A stretch of 64,000 nucleotides of DNA from Winogradskyella psychrotolerans (GTDB lineage Bacteria; Bacteroidota; Bacteroidia; Flavobacteriales; Flavobacteriaceae), in contig NZ_JAHKPN010000014.1 in NCBI RefSeq assembly GCF_018860545.1, forward strand, positions 62,001-126,000, read 5' to 3'. A program made the translations under genes and the position numbers. The notes under the pieces are model-generated. The model saw only the letters and a program-made list of their open reading frames with translations, was not told the origin of the DNA and made no database searches. Below are positions 34,839 to 43,383 of this stretch, piece after piece (the first letter of the stretch is position 1; each line of letters starts with the position of its first letter).

Positions 34839-36257
34839 TTATCTCCAACCTCCACCAAGGGCTTCGTATAGATCTACGATAGCAATTAATTGTTGCAACT
34901 GGCTATCAATGATATTCAGTTCTGCACTTAATGCACTTTGTCTTGCCGTTAATAAATCTAAATAATTGGCGTAACCATTTTTAAGTAACTCTTCCGAGTT
35001 GGCTTCTGCCATACGTAACGCTTCGACTTCGTTTTTTCTAAATTCGTATTTCTTCAACTCTGCTTCATAGGAATACAACGCATTAGACACTTCATTACCG
35101 GCAACCAATAAGGTTTTCTTAAAATTTAAAAGTGACGCTTCTTGATTGGCAAGTGCAACTTCTTTTTGAGTTTTTAGTTTTCTGTTATTTAAAATGGGTT
35201 GTGTTAATCCACCAATCACTGTTGCAAATAACGAATTAGCATTAAATAATTTATCTAACTCTAAGCTTTGTAAGCCTCCTGAAGCACTTAACGTTAAAGA
35301 CGGATAAAAGCTACTATTAGCAACATTGGTTAACTCAAAAGATTCGATCAAACCATACTCAGCAGCCATAACATCTGGTCTATTACTAAGTAATGTGGCT
35401 GGTAACCCAAGTTTTATATTTTGATCAATTTTTTGAATGTCTAAACCACTTCTTTCAAAGTGTTGTGCTGATTTACCTAATAGAATACTTAAGGTGTTTT
35501 CCGTTTTAAAAATAGCCGCTTCAATATCAACCTGTAAAGCTCTTGCATTATTATATTGTGCGATATTTTGATCTACTGCAACCTGTGTTACTTGACCAGC
35601 ATCCTTTAAAGCCTTAATAGTTTCTACACCACTTTCTCTAGTTGCAATAGTTTGTTTTGTAATCTCTAACTGTGCATCTAAAGCCAATAAATTGTAATAG
35701 GTATTCGCAATACTAGAAATTAGTTGTGTTTTCACTGCTTGATGTCCAGCAACATTTTGTAAATAATCGGCTTGCGTTGCTCGTTTATTACTTCTTATTT
35801 TCCCCCAAATATCGGCTTCCCAAGCTAAGTTTGCTGTCACATCATAAGTATCTAAACCACCACTAAATATAGAGCCAAACTGGCTATTTTCTGAATACTC
35901 CTGATGTGTATAATTCGGACCTGCACTTAATGTTGGAAAATAACCTGCCTTACCTTGTTTGGCATAGGCTTCAGCTGCTACCATTTGCTGAATAGCAATA
36001 CGTATGTCCATATTATTTTGTAAACCTTCCTCAATATACTGTTGTAGATATTGATCTGTAAATAAATTTTTCCAAGACACATCTGCCATAGACACACTGT
36101 CCGTTGGTAAATTATCTGTTCGATATAGCGCTTCAGTTTCAGATTGTATATCTGGTCTTGTATAATCTTTGGCAACAAAACAACTTTGTAATGTTAATGC
36201 AAGGATTACAAATAAAGCACCTTTACTAAAATTTCTATGTTTTATAATTGATATCAT
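34839..36257 (-). CDS. RND efflux outer-membrane factor (TolC/NodT-like lipoprotein)
   Basis: A 472-residue outer-membrane channel component of tripartite efflux. The signal peptide ends in lipobox LQSC (Cys26), so the N-terminus is lipidated. Two outer membrane efflux repeats follow, for example SVSMADVSWKNLF, VAAEAYAKQGKAGYFPTLSAGP and the second-half FYPSLTLSASGG. The long helical regions of the periplasmic tunnel are visible. The motif LLSNRPDVMAAEY at about residue 285 is a NodT-family hallmark. The gene follows the RND permease by 5 nt. Confidence 0.94.
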   Translation of the reverse strand: MISIIKHRNFSKGALFVILALTLQSCFVAKDYTRPDIQSETEALYRTDNLPTDSVSMADVSWKNLFTDQYLQQYIEEGLQNNMDIRIAIQQMVAAEAYAKQGKAGYFPTLSAGPNYTHQEYSENSQFGSIFSGGLDTYDVTANLAWEADIWGKIRSNKRATQADYLQNVAGHQAVKTQLISSIANTYYNLLALDAQLEITKQTIATRESGVETIKALKDAGQVTQVAVDQNIAQYNNARALQVDIEAAIFKTENTLSILLGKSAQHFERSGLDIQKIDQNIKLGLPATLLSNRPDVMAAEYGLIESFELTNVANSSFYPSLTLSASGGLQSLELDKLFNANSLFATVIGGLTQPILNNRKLKTQKEVALANQEASLLNFKKTLLVAGNEVSNALYSYEAELKKYEFRKNEVEALRMAEANSEELLKNGYANYLDLLTARQSALSAELNIIDSQLQQLIAIVDLYEALGGGWR

Positions 36258-36262
36258 AGTTC

Positions 36263-39200
36263 TTATTCTTCAATAGTTTGTACTGCTGGTTTACTCGAAA
36301 TTTTTTCTTGTAACCACTGAAATAATATAAATAGGATAGGAATGACGAAGACGCCTAAAATAGTTCCGATTAACAGGCCTCCCACGGCTCCAGAACCAAT
36401 AGATCGGTTTCCTTCAGACCCAACACCTTTAGCTAGTACTAATGGCATTAATCCTAATATAAAAGCAAATGACGTCATTAAAATTGGACGTAAACGCACT
36501 TTTGCACCAGTAATAGCTGCATCAACAATATCCTCGCCCGATCGTCGTCGCTGTAGTGCGATTTCCACAATAAGTATGGCATTTTTAGCTAATAAACCAA
36601 TAAGCATAATTAAGGAAATCTGGAAATAAATATTATTCTCTAATCCTAAAAGATTTGTGGTTATATAAGCTCCAAAGACTCCAAATGGTAATGATAGAAT
36701 TACAGCAAATGGTAATAAATAACTTTCATATTGTGCACTTAATAAGAAATACACAAACAGAATACTTAAAATAAAAATAAACGTCGTTTGGTTTCCTGCA
36801 CTCACCTCTTCACGCGTTAAACCCGAATATGCAACCGTATAATTACTTGGTAATTTGGCAACTTCTTCTTCAATAACTCTAATAGCATCACCTGTACTAA
36901 ATCCTTCGTTAGTTGCACCAGTTATACCTGTTGAATTTAATAAATTGAAACGCGTTACAGATTGTGGACCATAAACTCTTTCTAAGTTTACGAACTGTGT
37001 AATTGGCGTCATTTCGCCAGTATTTGTTCTTACGTACATGCTATTTAAGGCACTAACATCTGCTCTGTCCTCAGGTAATGCCTGAATATATACTCTAAAT
37101 TGTTTTCCGAATTTAGAAAAATCGGATGCATATATACCTCCTATATAGCCTTGTAATGTTGAAAAAATACTCGATATATCGACCCCCTTTTCTTTTGCTA
37201 AAGGCACATTGACTTCCATTTCATATTGCGGATAGCTCGTATTAAAAGACGACTGTGCGTACTTAATTTCAGGATGACTCATTAAAGCCATTGTGAAATC
37301 TTTATTAGCTTGATCTAAATTGGTGAATTCACCTCCAAATTTATCTAATAAATTCACTTCAAATCCTGCTGAATTACCAAATCCACGTATACTAGGTGGT
37401 GAAAAGAAAATAATTTTAGCCTCCGGAATTCCAGCAGCTATACCAAATAATTTTCCTGTAATAGCTTGTGCTGACAATGATGGATCTTCACGATCACCCC
37501 AATCCTCTAACTTAATAATTCCCATACCATAGTTGGAACCAGAACCGTTAATTAAACTTCTACCTTTAATAACATTTACACCAATAACACCTTCCATACC
37601 TTCTATTTTAGAGTATAGGTTTCTGGCTACGGCATCTGTTCTATCTAAAGATGCACCAGCTGGTAATTCAATATTGGCGAAAATAATACCTCTATCTTCA
37701 TTAGGAACAAAACCTGTAGGTGTGTTGTTTGCTGCCCAATAAATACCAACAACGGCTATCATTAGTAAGACTACCGATATGAATTTTTTCTTGTATAAGA
37801 ATTGAAGTGAATTTCCGTATTTGTTTATTGTAGCATTAAATCCGCGATTAAAAAGTGCATAAAAACGTTTTAATAGGCTTTTCCCTTTAAGTTCTTCATC
37901 ATCGTTGTGTGACTTTAGTAATAGTGCACATAAAGCTGGACTTAAAGTTAAGGCGTTTACTGCGGAAATTAAAATCGCAATAATTAACGTAACTCCAAAC
38001 TGCTCGTAGAATACACCTGTTGGACCGGTTACAAAAGTTACTGGAATAAATACGGCTGCCATTACCAATGTAATTGAAATAATTGCTCCAGATATTTCAT
38101 TCATGGCCGTTAGTGTTGCTTTCTTTGGATCTTTTTCACCTTCATCCATTTTAGCATGGACGGCTTCCACAACTACAATGGCATCATCGACCACAATACC
38201 AATGGCGAGCACTAATGCAAATAGCGTCAACAAGTTGATGGAATATCCAAAAACATTCAAGAAAAAGAACGTACCAATAATAGAAACAGGTACAGCAATC
38301 GCCGGAATTAATGTTGAACGGAAATCTTGCAAGAAAATAAACACCACTAAGAATACTAATAGAAAGGCTTCTAATAAAGTGTGAATTACTTTTTCTATAG
38401 ATGCGTTTAAGAATAAGCTCGTATCATAAGGTACAAAAATACCTAAGCCTTCCGGTAAATCATTTTCTACCGCATCTAAAGTCGTTTTGATACCTTCAAT
38501 AATTTCTTGTGCATTAGAACCTTTCGTTTGAAAAATCCCCATAAAAACCGCTGGATGACCTAAACTCATGGCGTTAGCCGCATAAGATTGTGCATCTAAT
38601 TCAATAGTAGCCACATCTTTTAAGCGCAAAAACTCACCATTTCCTAAAGCTTTAATTACAATATCACTGTATTGTGCTTCGTCTTTAAAACGACCACTAT
38701 AGGTTAACGTATATGAAAATGATTCACCACTATTTTGACCTAAAGACCCTGCTGCCGCTTCTAAGTTTTGTTCTGCTAGAGCCGCTGAAATATCCGAAGG
38801 AATTAGATTATAAGCTGCTAATTTATCTGGTTTTAACCAAATACGCATGGCATAATCTTGTTGTGAAAATACACTAACATCACCAACACCACTTATACGT
38901 TGCATGGCAGGAATGACGTTAATTTTTAAATAATTCTGAATAAATGTCGCATCATAATTCTCACTTTCAGAATACATCGAAACAAACATTAATGCACTTG
39001 TTTCTTGTTTTTGTGTGGTGACACCAGTTTGCGTTACCTCTTGTGGTAGTAATGGAGTTGCTCGTGCGACACGATTTTGCACATTTACGGCTGCAATATC
39101 TGCATCCATATCTTGATCAAAATAAACTGTAATTTCTGCCGTTCCAGTATTTGATGCCGTAGAGGTAATGTATGTCATTCCTTCTACTCCATTAATTTGC

Positions 39201-39400
39201 TCTTCTATAGGAATAATAACACTCTCTAAAACGGTTTCTGCATTTGCACCAGTATAACTTGCAGACACCTTAATTGTTGGTGGCGCAATATCTGGATATT
39301 CCTCTATAGGTAAAGTACCAATACTAATAGCTCCTAGTAAAACTATAATGATAGAGATTACTGTTGAAAGTACTGGTCTTTCAATAAATGTTTTTAACAT
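36263..39400 (-). CDS. RND efflux pump inner-membrane permease (HAE1 family)
   Basis: A 1045-residue proton-driven drug exporter, AcrB-like, with 12 membrane helices and two large periplasmic loops. It opens MLKTFIERPVLSTVISIIIVLLGAISI. TM4 carries ALVLAIGIVVDDAIVVVEA, with the paired Asp residues needed for proton relay. The C-terminal half contains LLAKNAILIVEIALQ and GVGSEGNRSIGSGAVGGLL. Family HAE1 pumps remove hydrophobic or amphiphilic compounds; the actual substrates are unknown. It sits between adaptor and outer-membrane genes, with gaps of 21 and 5 nt. Confidence 0.95.
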   Translation of the reverse strand: MLKTFIERPVLSTVISIIIVLLGAISIGTLPIEEYPDIAPPTIKVSASYTGANAETVLESVIIPIEEQINGVEGMTYITSTASNTGTAEITVYFDQDMDADIAAVNVQNRVARATPLLPQEVTQTGVTTQKQETSALMFVSMYSESENYDATFIQNYLKINVIPAMQRISGVGDVSVFSQQDYAMRIWLKPDKLAAYNLIPSDISAALAEQNLEAAAGSLGQNSGESFSYTLTYSGRFKDEAQYSDIVIKALGNGEFLRLKDVATIELDAQSYAANAMSLGHPAVFMGIFQTKGSNAQEIIEGIKTTLDAVENDLPEGLGIFVPYDTSLFLNASIEKVIHTLLEAFLLVFLVVFIFLQDFRSTLIPAIAVPVSIIGTFFFLNVFGYSINLLTLFALVLAIGIVVDDAIVVVEAVHAKMDEGEKDPKKATLTAMNEISGAIISITLVMAAVFIPVTFVTGPTGVFYEQFGVTLIIAILISAVNALTLSPALCALLLKSHNDDEELKGKSLLKRFYALFNRGFNATINKYGNSLQFLYKKKFISVVLLMIAVVGIYWAANNTPTGFVPNEDRGIIFANIELPAGASLDRTDAVARNLYSKIEGMEGVIGVNVIKGRSLINGSGSNYGMGIIKLEDWGDREDPSLSAQAITGKLFGIAAGIPEAKIIFFSPPSIRGFGNSAGFEVNLLDKFGGEFTNLDQANKDFTMALMSHPEIKYAQSSFNTSYPQYEMEVNVPLAKEKGVDISSIFSTLQGYIGGIYASDFSKFGKQFRVYIQALPEDRADVSALNSMYVRTNTGEMTPITQFVNLERVYGPQSVTRFNLLNSTGITGATNEGFSTGDAIRVIEEEVAKLPSNYTVAYSGLTREEVSAGNQTTFIFILSILFVYFLLSAQYESYLLPFAVILSLPFGVFGAYITTNLLGLENNIYFQISLIMLIGLLAKNAILIVEIALQRRRSGEDIVDAAITGAKVRLRPILMTSFAFILGLMPLVLAKGVGSEGNRSIGSGAVGGLLIGTILGVFVIPILFILFQWLQEKISSKPAVQTIEE

Positions 39401-39421
39401 AATTAAAATGTTTGATGTTAT

Positions 39422-40552
39422 TTAATTTCTGAATAAAGGGGTAATTGGCTTAATGGCCTCTTCAAAAGTTGTGTCTTGTGGTGCGATTACCATTCCGTTT
39501 CTTAGTTTACCTACTCCAGAAATAATAATTTTATCTTTTACATCTAAACCAGATCCTACAACATATAAGTTATCTACTGTTCCTTCTATTTCTAAAATAG
39601 CAGTTTCTACTTTGTTATCTTCACCAAGTTTAAAAATCATTACATTTCCTTGTTGCTCAAACGTGGCTGATTGCGGTACAACAATAGCGTCTTTATATTC
39701 TATAGGAAATCTTATTTTACCACTATTTCCGTTAGTTAAAATCTCATTCGGATTATCAAAAGCCGCTCTAATTTTAATAGTTCCTGTATTCTGATTGATT
39801 TGACCCGTACTAGTTTGGATACGGCCTTTTTCAGAATACTCTGTCCCATTAGCCAAAATCAGGCTTAAATCTGGTGAATTCTTAATACGTTCGGCTTTCG
39901 TTTTACCTTCGGCATTTTGTAAATGATTAATGTATTGTGCTTCATTGAAACTAAAAAAAGCATAGACTTGGTCAATTTCACTTACGGTAGTTAGCGGTGT
40001 TGCATCACTCGGACTAATTAAAGCACCTTCTCTAAAGTTAATAGAACCAACATAGCCATCTATTGGGCTTTTAATCGTCGCATAACCAATATTTGCTGTA
40101 ACTCCGCTATAATTCGCTTTTGCTTGTGCCAAATTTGCTTTTGCAGTTTCTAATTGTACTGCGCTAATAATGTTCTTTTCTACAAGTGGAATCAATTTAT
40201 CAACCTCTACTTGTGCGACATTAATACGAGCTTGTGCTGCACCAGCATCTTGACTTAAAGACTGCGTTTCTAGTTTGAAAAGCATTTGTCCTTTTCGTAC
40301 TTTTTCTCCTTCGTCCACATATACTTTTTCAATATAACCAGATGTTTTAGCGCGTACATCACTATTTACAATACCTTCAATAGTTGCAGGATAATCGGTA
40401 TATCCTGTTACTGTTTTTTGTTGTATTTGCGTTACAGGAAACGAGGCAGGAGGTGGCGCTGCTGCAGATTGATTTTGTTCGCTGTTTCCGCAACTAACAA
40501 TAACTAAGAATAAACTTAGTGCTACGATATTATATAATCTCTTATTTTTCAT
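39422..40552 (-). CDS. RND efflux periplasmic adaptor (membrane fusion protein)
   Basis: A 376-residue adaptor that links the RND permease and the outer-membrane channel. It is a lipoprotein: LFLVIVSC with Cys at about 22. The lipoyl/biotinyl half-motifs flank a helical hairpin: VRAKTSGYIEKVYVDEGEKVRKGQMLFKLE, followed by AQARINVAQVEVDKLIPL. The beta-barrel region contains TIKSPIDGYVGSINFREGALI, and the C-terminal domain includes VVPQSATFEQQGNVMIF. It is the second gene of the operon, 13 nt after the GbsR-type regulator. Confidence 0.94.
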   Translation of the reverse strand: MKNKRLYNIVALSLFLVIVSCGNSEQNQSAAAPPPASFPVTQIQQKTVTGYTDYPATIEGIVNSDVRAKTSGYIEKVYVDEGEKVRKGQMLFKLETQSLSQDAGAAQARINVAQVEVDKLIPLVEKNIISAVQLETAKANLAQAKANYSGVTANIGYATIKSPIDGYVGSINFREGALISPSDATPLTTVSEIDQVYAFFSFNEAQYINHLQNAEGKTKAERIKNSPDLSLILANGTEYSEKGRIQTSTGQINQNTGTIKIRAAFDNPNEILTNGNSGKIRFPIEYKDAIVVPQSATFEQQGNVMIFKLGEDNKVETAILEIEGTVDNLYVVGSGLDVKDKIIISGVGKLRNGMVIAPQDTTFEEAIKPITPLFRN

Positions 40553-40565
40553 TTGTAATCTTACT

Positions 40566-41069
40566 TTAAATATGGAATTGGTTGTCTATTAATTTTTTTC
40601 TTAATACTTCTATTGATGCACTTGCTTCATCTAAAAATTGGATGTAATCATTATGGAAACTTAATTCGAACTTTTCCTCTTCATTTTCGATTTTGTGGTT
40701 ATTGATTTTCTCTTTATAATTTTTAATTTCTGAATGCAATACTTTAACTTCTTGCCATTCATTAATCACATTATCGATATGCTGAACGATCATATCCTTA
40801 TTGATAATGAAATATTTTTTACGATCTCCTGTTTTAGTGAAATATACAATCTTGTTTAAATCTTGTAAATGATTAAGGTGTGTTGAAATGGTGCTTTTAC
40901 TAGCGCATAATATCTTTACCATATCCTCAAAAGTGGTTCCTTGTTTACCTGTAAGGATGATATAAGATAAAATACGTGCTGCAACAGGTGCCAAATGCTC
41001 TCTTTTTTCTAAATGCACACCTAGTTTTTCAACTAAGGCCATTTTTTCTTTGCAGACATTCTCTTTCAT
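40566..41069 (-). CDS. GbsR/MarR family transcriptional regulator
   Basis: A 167-residue winged-helix regulator. The DNA-binding part (about residues 25-95) contains APVAARILSYIILTGKQGTTFEDMVKILCASKSTISTHLNHLQDLNKIVYFTKTGDRKKYF, typical of the GbsR subgroup. The C-terminal half is a long helical dimerisation region. It is the first gene of the efflux operon and has a promoter with a palindromic site just upstream, so it probably represses its own operon until a pump substrate binds. An alternative start at Met10 is possible. Confidence 0.88.
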   Translation of the reverse strand: MKENVCKEKMALVEKLGVHLEKREHLAPVAARILSYIILTGKQGTTFEDMVKILCASKSTISTHLNHLQDLNKIVYFTKTGDRKKYFIINKDMIVQHIDNVINEWQEVKVLHSEIKNYKEKINNHKIENEEEKFELSFHNDYIQFLDEASASIEVLRKKLIDNQFHI

Positions 41070-41130
41070 TGTTAAGCTTTTTTATTACTGATTTTGATTA
41101 TGGAAATATCATGTACAGTAAAATTCTTGG

Positions 41131-41138
41131 CAAATATA
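41131..41138 (-). promoter_or_regulatory. -7 promoter box of the RND efflux operon
   Basis: On the minus strand this reads TATATTTG, an exact TAnnTTTG match. A TTG lies 16 nt upstream of it, at the -33 position. Transcription would start near 41125, giving a leader of about 55 nt before the GbsR-type gene. Confidence 0.65.
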
Positions 41139-41146
41139 TATAATTG

Positions 41147-41164
41147 GTTCGGAACAAACCGAAC
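41147..41164. promoter_or_regulatory. Candidate operator of the RND efflux operon
   Basis: GTTCGG (41147-41152) and CCGAAC (41159-41164) form a perfect 6-bp inverted repeat with a 6-nt spacer, so it is read the same way on both strands. It covers the -33 element and part of the spacer of the operon promoter. A bound dimeric regulator would block RNA polymerase. The GbsR-type protein encoded next to it is the natural candidate; the binding itself is inferred. Confidence 0.6.
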
Positions 41165-41187
41165 TAAACGAAGTTAAAATGCTGTTA

Positions 41188-41219
41188 AATAAAAAAGCCG
41201 ACTATGAATAGTCGGCTTT
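41188..41219 (-). terminator. Intrinsic terminator of pheS
   Basis: The stem AAAGCCGACTAT / ATAGTCGGCTTT is nearly unbroken (11-12 bp, small loop). On the minus strand it is followed by T6ATTT. It begins 20 nt after the pheS stop and insulates pheS from the efflux operon downstream. Confidence 0.85.
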
Positions 41220-41239
41220 AGAATATATTTTTTTGAAGT

Positions 41240-42259
41240 TTATAAAGCAGATTTAAACTGCTCTAAAAATCTCACATCATTCTCACTTAGCAATCTAATA
41301 TCACTAATTTGGTTTAATAGCATTGCTATACGATCGATTCCCATTCCGAAGGCGAAACCTGAATAAACTTTAGAATCTATACCACAATTTTCTAATACAT
41401 TAGGATCTACCATACCACAGCCCATAATTTCTAGCCAACCTGTACCTTTGGTGATTTTATAATCGGTTTCAGTTTCTAAACCCCAATATACATCAACCTC
41501 AGCACTTGGTTCTGTAAATGGAAAGTATGATGGACGCAATCTAATCTTAGATTTTCCAAACATTTCAGTAGTGAAATATTGAAGTGTTTGTTTTAAATCT
41601 GCAAAACTTACATCTTTATCAATATATAACCCTTCCACTTGGTGGAAAAAACAATGTGAACGTGCGGAAATCGCTTCATTTCTATACACACGACCTGGTG
41701 AAATCGTACGAATTGGAGGTTGATTATTTTCCATATATCGCACTTGTACCGAACTGGTATGTGTACGTAATAAAATATCTGGATCGGTTTGGATGAAGAA
41801 CGTATCCTGCATATCTCTAGCCGGATGGTATTCTGGTAAATTTAATGCTGTAAAATTATGCCAATCGTCTTCAATTTCTGGCCCTTCACTCACGTTAAAA
41901 CCTATACGAGAAAAGATATCAATAATTTCATTCTTCACTATAGAAATAGGATGGCGCGCTCCAATAGCAATCGGTTCTCCTGGTCTTGACAAATCTCCGT
42001 AAATGCCTTTGTCTTCTTCCTGACTTTCTAAAGTTTCTTTTAAGTGATTAACTTTAGCTTCAGCAGTGTTTTTAAGCTCATTTATAATTTGTCCGAATTC
42101 ACGTTTCTGATCGTTCGCTACATTTTTTAATTCGCCATAAAATGCCTTTAAGTGCCCTTTAGAACCTAAATATTTTATTCTAAAGGCTTCAACTTCCTCT
42201 TTTGACTGTGCTTTAAAAGCTTCCGCTTCTGCTATAAGTTCTTTTATCTTGTCTATCAT
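41240..42259 (-). CDS. pheS: Phenylalanine--tRNA ligase alpha subunit
   Basis: Catalytic subunit of the (alpha-beta)2 class II synthetase that charges tRNA-Phe. The length is 339 residues. The N-terminal helical arm binds tRNA. Motif 2 is seen as RTISPGRVYRNEAISARS, followed by CFFHQVEGLYIDKDV. Motif 3 and the Phe pocket are seen as GTGWLEIMGCGMVDPNVLENCGI and GFAFGMGIDRIAML. The partner pheT is not in the window, which is normal when the two genes are split. It has its own promoter box and terminator. Confidence 0.97.
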   Translation of the reverse strand: MIDKIKELIAEAEAFKAQSKEEVEAFRIKYLGSKGHLKAFYGELKNVANDQKREFGQIINELKNTAEAKVNHLKETLESQEEDKGIYGDLSRPGEPIAIGARHPISIVKNEIIDIFSRIGFNVSEGPEIEDDWHNFTALNLPEYHPARDMQDTFFIQTDPDILLRTHTSSVQVRYMENNQPPIRTISPGRVYRNEAISARSHCFFHQVEGLYIDKDVSFADLKQTLQYFTTEMFGKSKIRLRPSYFPFTEPSAEVDVYWGLETETDYKITKGTGWLEIMGCGMVDPNVLENCGIDSKVYSGFAFGMGIDRIAMLLNQISDIRLLSENDVRFLEQFKSAL

Positions 42260-42281
42260 GGTTTCTATTCAAAAACGAGTG

Positions 42282-42289
42282 CAAATTTA
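42282..42289 (-). promoter_or_regulatory. -7 promoter box of pheS
   Basis: On the minus strand this reads TAAATTTG, an exact match to TAnnTTTG, 22 nt upstream of the pheS ATG. A TTG at the -33 position was not seen. Confidence 0.45.
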
Positions 42290-42329
42290 GTTTTTTTTTG
42301 CGAGTTATAGTAGTTGAGCTTATTAGAAA

Positions 42330-42686
42330 CTAGTCTATATATTCAGTTTCTACAAAATAATTGACAATCGCTTCTTTCATCAGTACACTTTGTTCACCTG
42401 CCTTCAAATGTGGTAACTGTGCCAATACCTTATAATGTGGCCAACCCTCGTCATCAACATAATCAAATTCATAAAACCCATAAGGCGTTAAAACTTTACA
42501 GATTGCAATATGCATTAAATCGAGTTTGTGATCTTTTTTATACTCACGATGCAACTGACCTAATTCTTGTACACCAATAAGGTAAATTATAGAATCGAGA
42601 TCTAATTTGTCTCCATCAGCAAATTGGTTTGAAAGTTTTTCTACCACCAAATCCCAGCGTTCTTTTAATTGTTCGTCTCTTGCCAT
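42330..42686 (-). CDS. Conserved Bacteroidota protein, unknown function
   Basis: A 118-residue soluble protein, rich in charged residues, without signal peptide or membrane segment. Features are a helical first half (ERWDLVVEKLSNQF, DLDSIIYLIGVQELGQLHREYKKDHKLDLMHIAICKVL) and a second half with an aromatic acidic motif (YGFYEFDYVDDEGWPHY). I recall close relatives across the Bacteroidota but no function. It is upstream of pheS on the same strand (70 nt) and divergent from cvpA. Confidence 0.7.
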   Translation of the reverse strand: MARDEQLKERWDLVVEKLSNQFADGDKLDLDSIIYLIGVQELGQLHREYKKDHKLDLMHIAICKVLTPYGFYEFDYVDDEGWPHYKVLAQLPHLKAGEQSVLMKEAIVNYFVETEYID

Positions 42687-42784
42687 GTTTTTAGGTTCAA
42701 AGTTTCAAATTCTTTTCAGTTTTCAAAGTTAAGAAACTAAAGCAGCTTGAAATGCGTTATTATTTATAAATGAGAAAAAAAGTG

Positions 42785-42792
42785 TAGGTTTG
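42785..42792 (+). promoter_or_regulatory. -7 promoter box of cvpA
   Basis: TAGGTTTG is an exact TAnnTTTG match, 17 nt before the cvpA ATG. The sequence TTA lies about 18 nt upstream in place of TTG. Confidence 0.45.
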
Positions 42793-42809
42793 TGTAAATC
42801 ACTATAACA

Positions 42810-43325
42810 ATGAGTATTATTGACATCATTTTAGCTGCCCTATTATTGTTCGGATTCGTCCGAGGTTTATTTAAAGGCCTCTTTGTGGAAGTCGCCTCTT
42901 TACTAGCGTTAGTGTTGGGAGTTTGGGGCGCTATTCACTTTAGTGGATTTGCTGCAGGTTTTCTAGAACCCAAAGTAGATTGGAACGAAAAAACCATCAA
43001 TATCGTTGCTTTTGCCATCACGTTTGTTGTAATTGTCTTGGCTATAGGTCTAGCTGGAAAAGCACTCACGAAACTCGCTGATTTTGCGGCCTTGGGTATT
43101 ATAAATAAATTGGCAGGTGGTGTTTTTGGCGCCCTTAAAATAGGACTGATTCTTAGTGTATTATTAGGTGTTTTTCATAAAATGAATAGTACATTGCCTT
43201 TTATGGAAGACGAAGATTTAGAAAAAAGTATGCTTTATACACCCGTAAAATCATTAGCTCCTATTATTTTCCCGAGTATAATTAAAAGTGACGAAGAACC
43301 TATAATTAGAGAGAAAGAAGAATAA
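42810..43325 (+). CDS. CvpA family membrane protein
   Basis: A 171-residue protein with four predicted membrane helices. The opening MSIIDIILAALLLFGFVRGLFKGLFVEVASLLALVLGVWGA and the third-helix region LADFAALGIINKLAGGVFGALKIGLILSVLLGVF are the standard CvpA signature. CvpA was named for colicin V production, but its role in most bacteria is envelope-related and poorly defined. It has its own promoter box and ends in a hairpin shared with the convergent carbonic anhydrase gene. Confidence 0.9.
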   Translation: MSIIDIILAALLLFGFVRGLFKGLFVEVASLLALVLGVWGAIHFSGFAAGFLEPKVDWNEKTINIVAFAITFVVIVLAIGLAGKALTKLADFAALGIINKLAGGVFGALKIGLILSVLLGVFHKMNSTLPFMEDEDLEKSMLYTPVKSLAPIIFPSIIKSDEEPIIREKEE

Positions 43326-43326
43326 A

Positions 43327-43375
43327 GACCTACAAGGTTTTGACTTTGCTCAGCCACCATGAAACCGTGTAGGTC
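43327..43375. terminator. Hairpin between convergent genes (intergenic repeat type)
   Basis: GACCTACAAGGTTT pairs with AAACCGTGTAGGTC in 13 of 14 positions around a 21-nt loop. It starts one base after the cvpA stop and ends a few bases before the carbonic anhydrase stop. There is no T-run. A hairpin of the form GACCTxACAGGTTT...AAACCTGTxAGGTC is common between flavobacterial genes in my memory; a related half-site, CCTAACAGGTTT, stands at 7894-7905. Confidence 0.55.
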
Positions 43376-43383
43376 GCATACTT

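Noticed and set aside
36342..38384. Several plus-strand frames of 70-95 codons opposite the RND permease gene
   Set aside because: They lie wholly inside a certain gene on the other strand, are rich in Pro, Ser and Thr from the complement of its codons, and have no family match.
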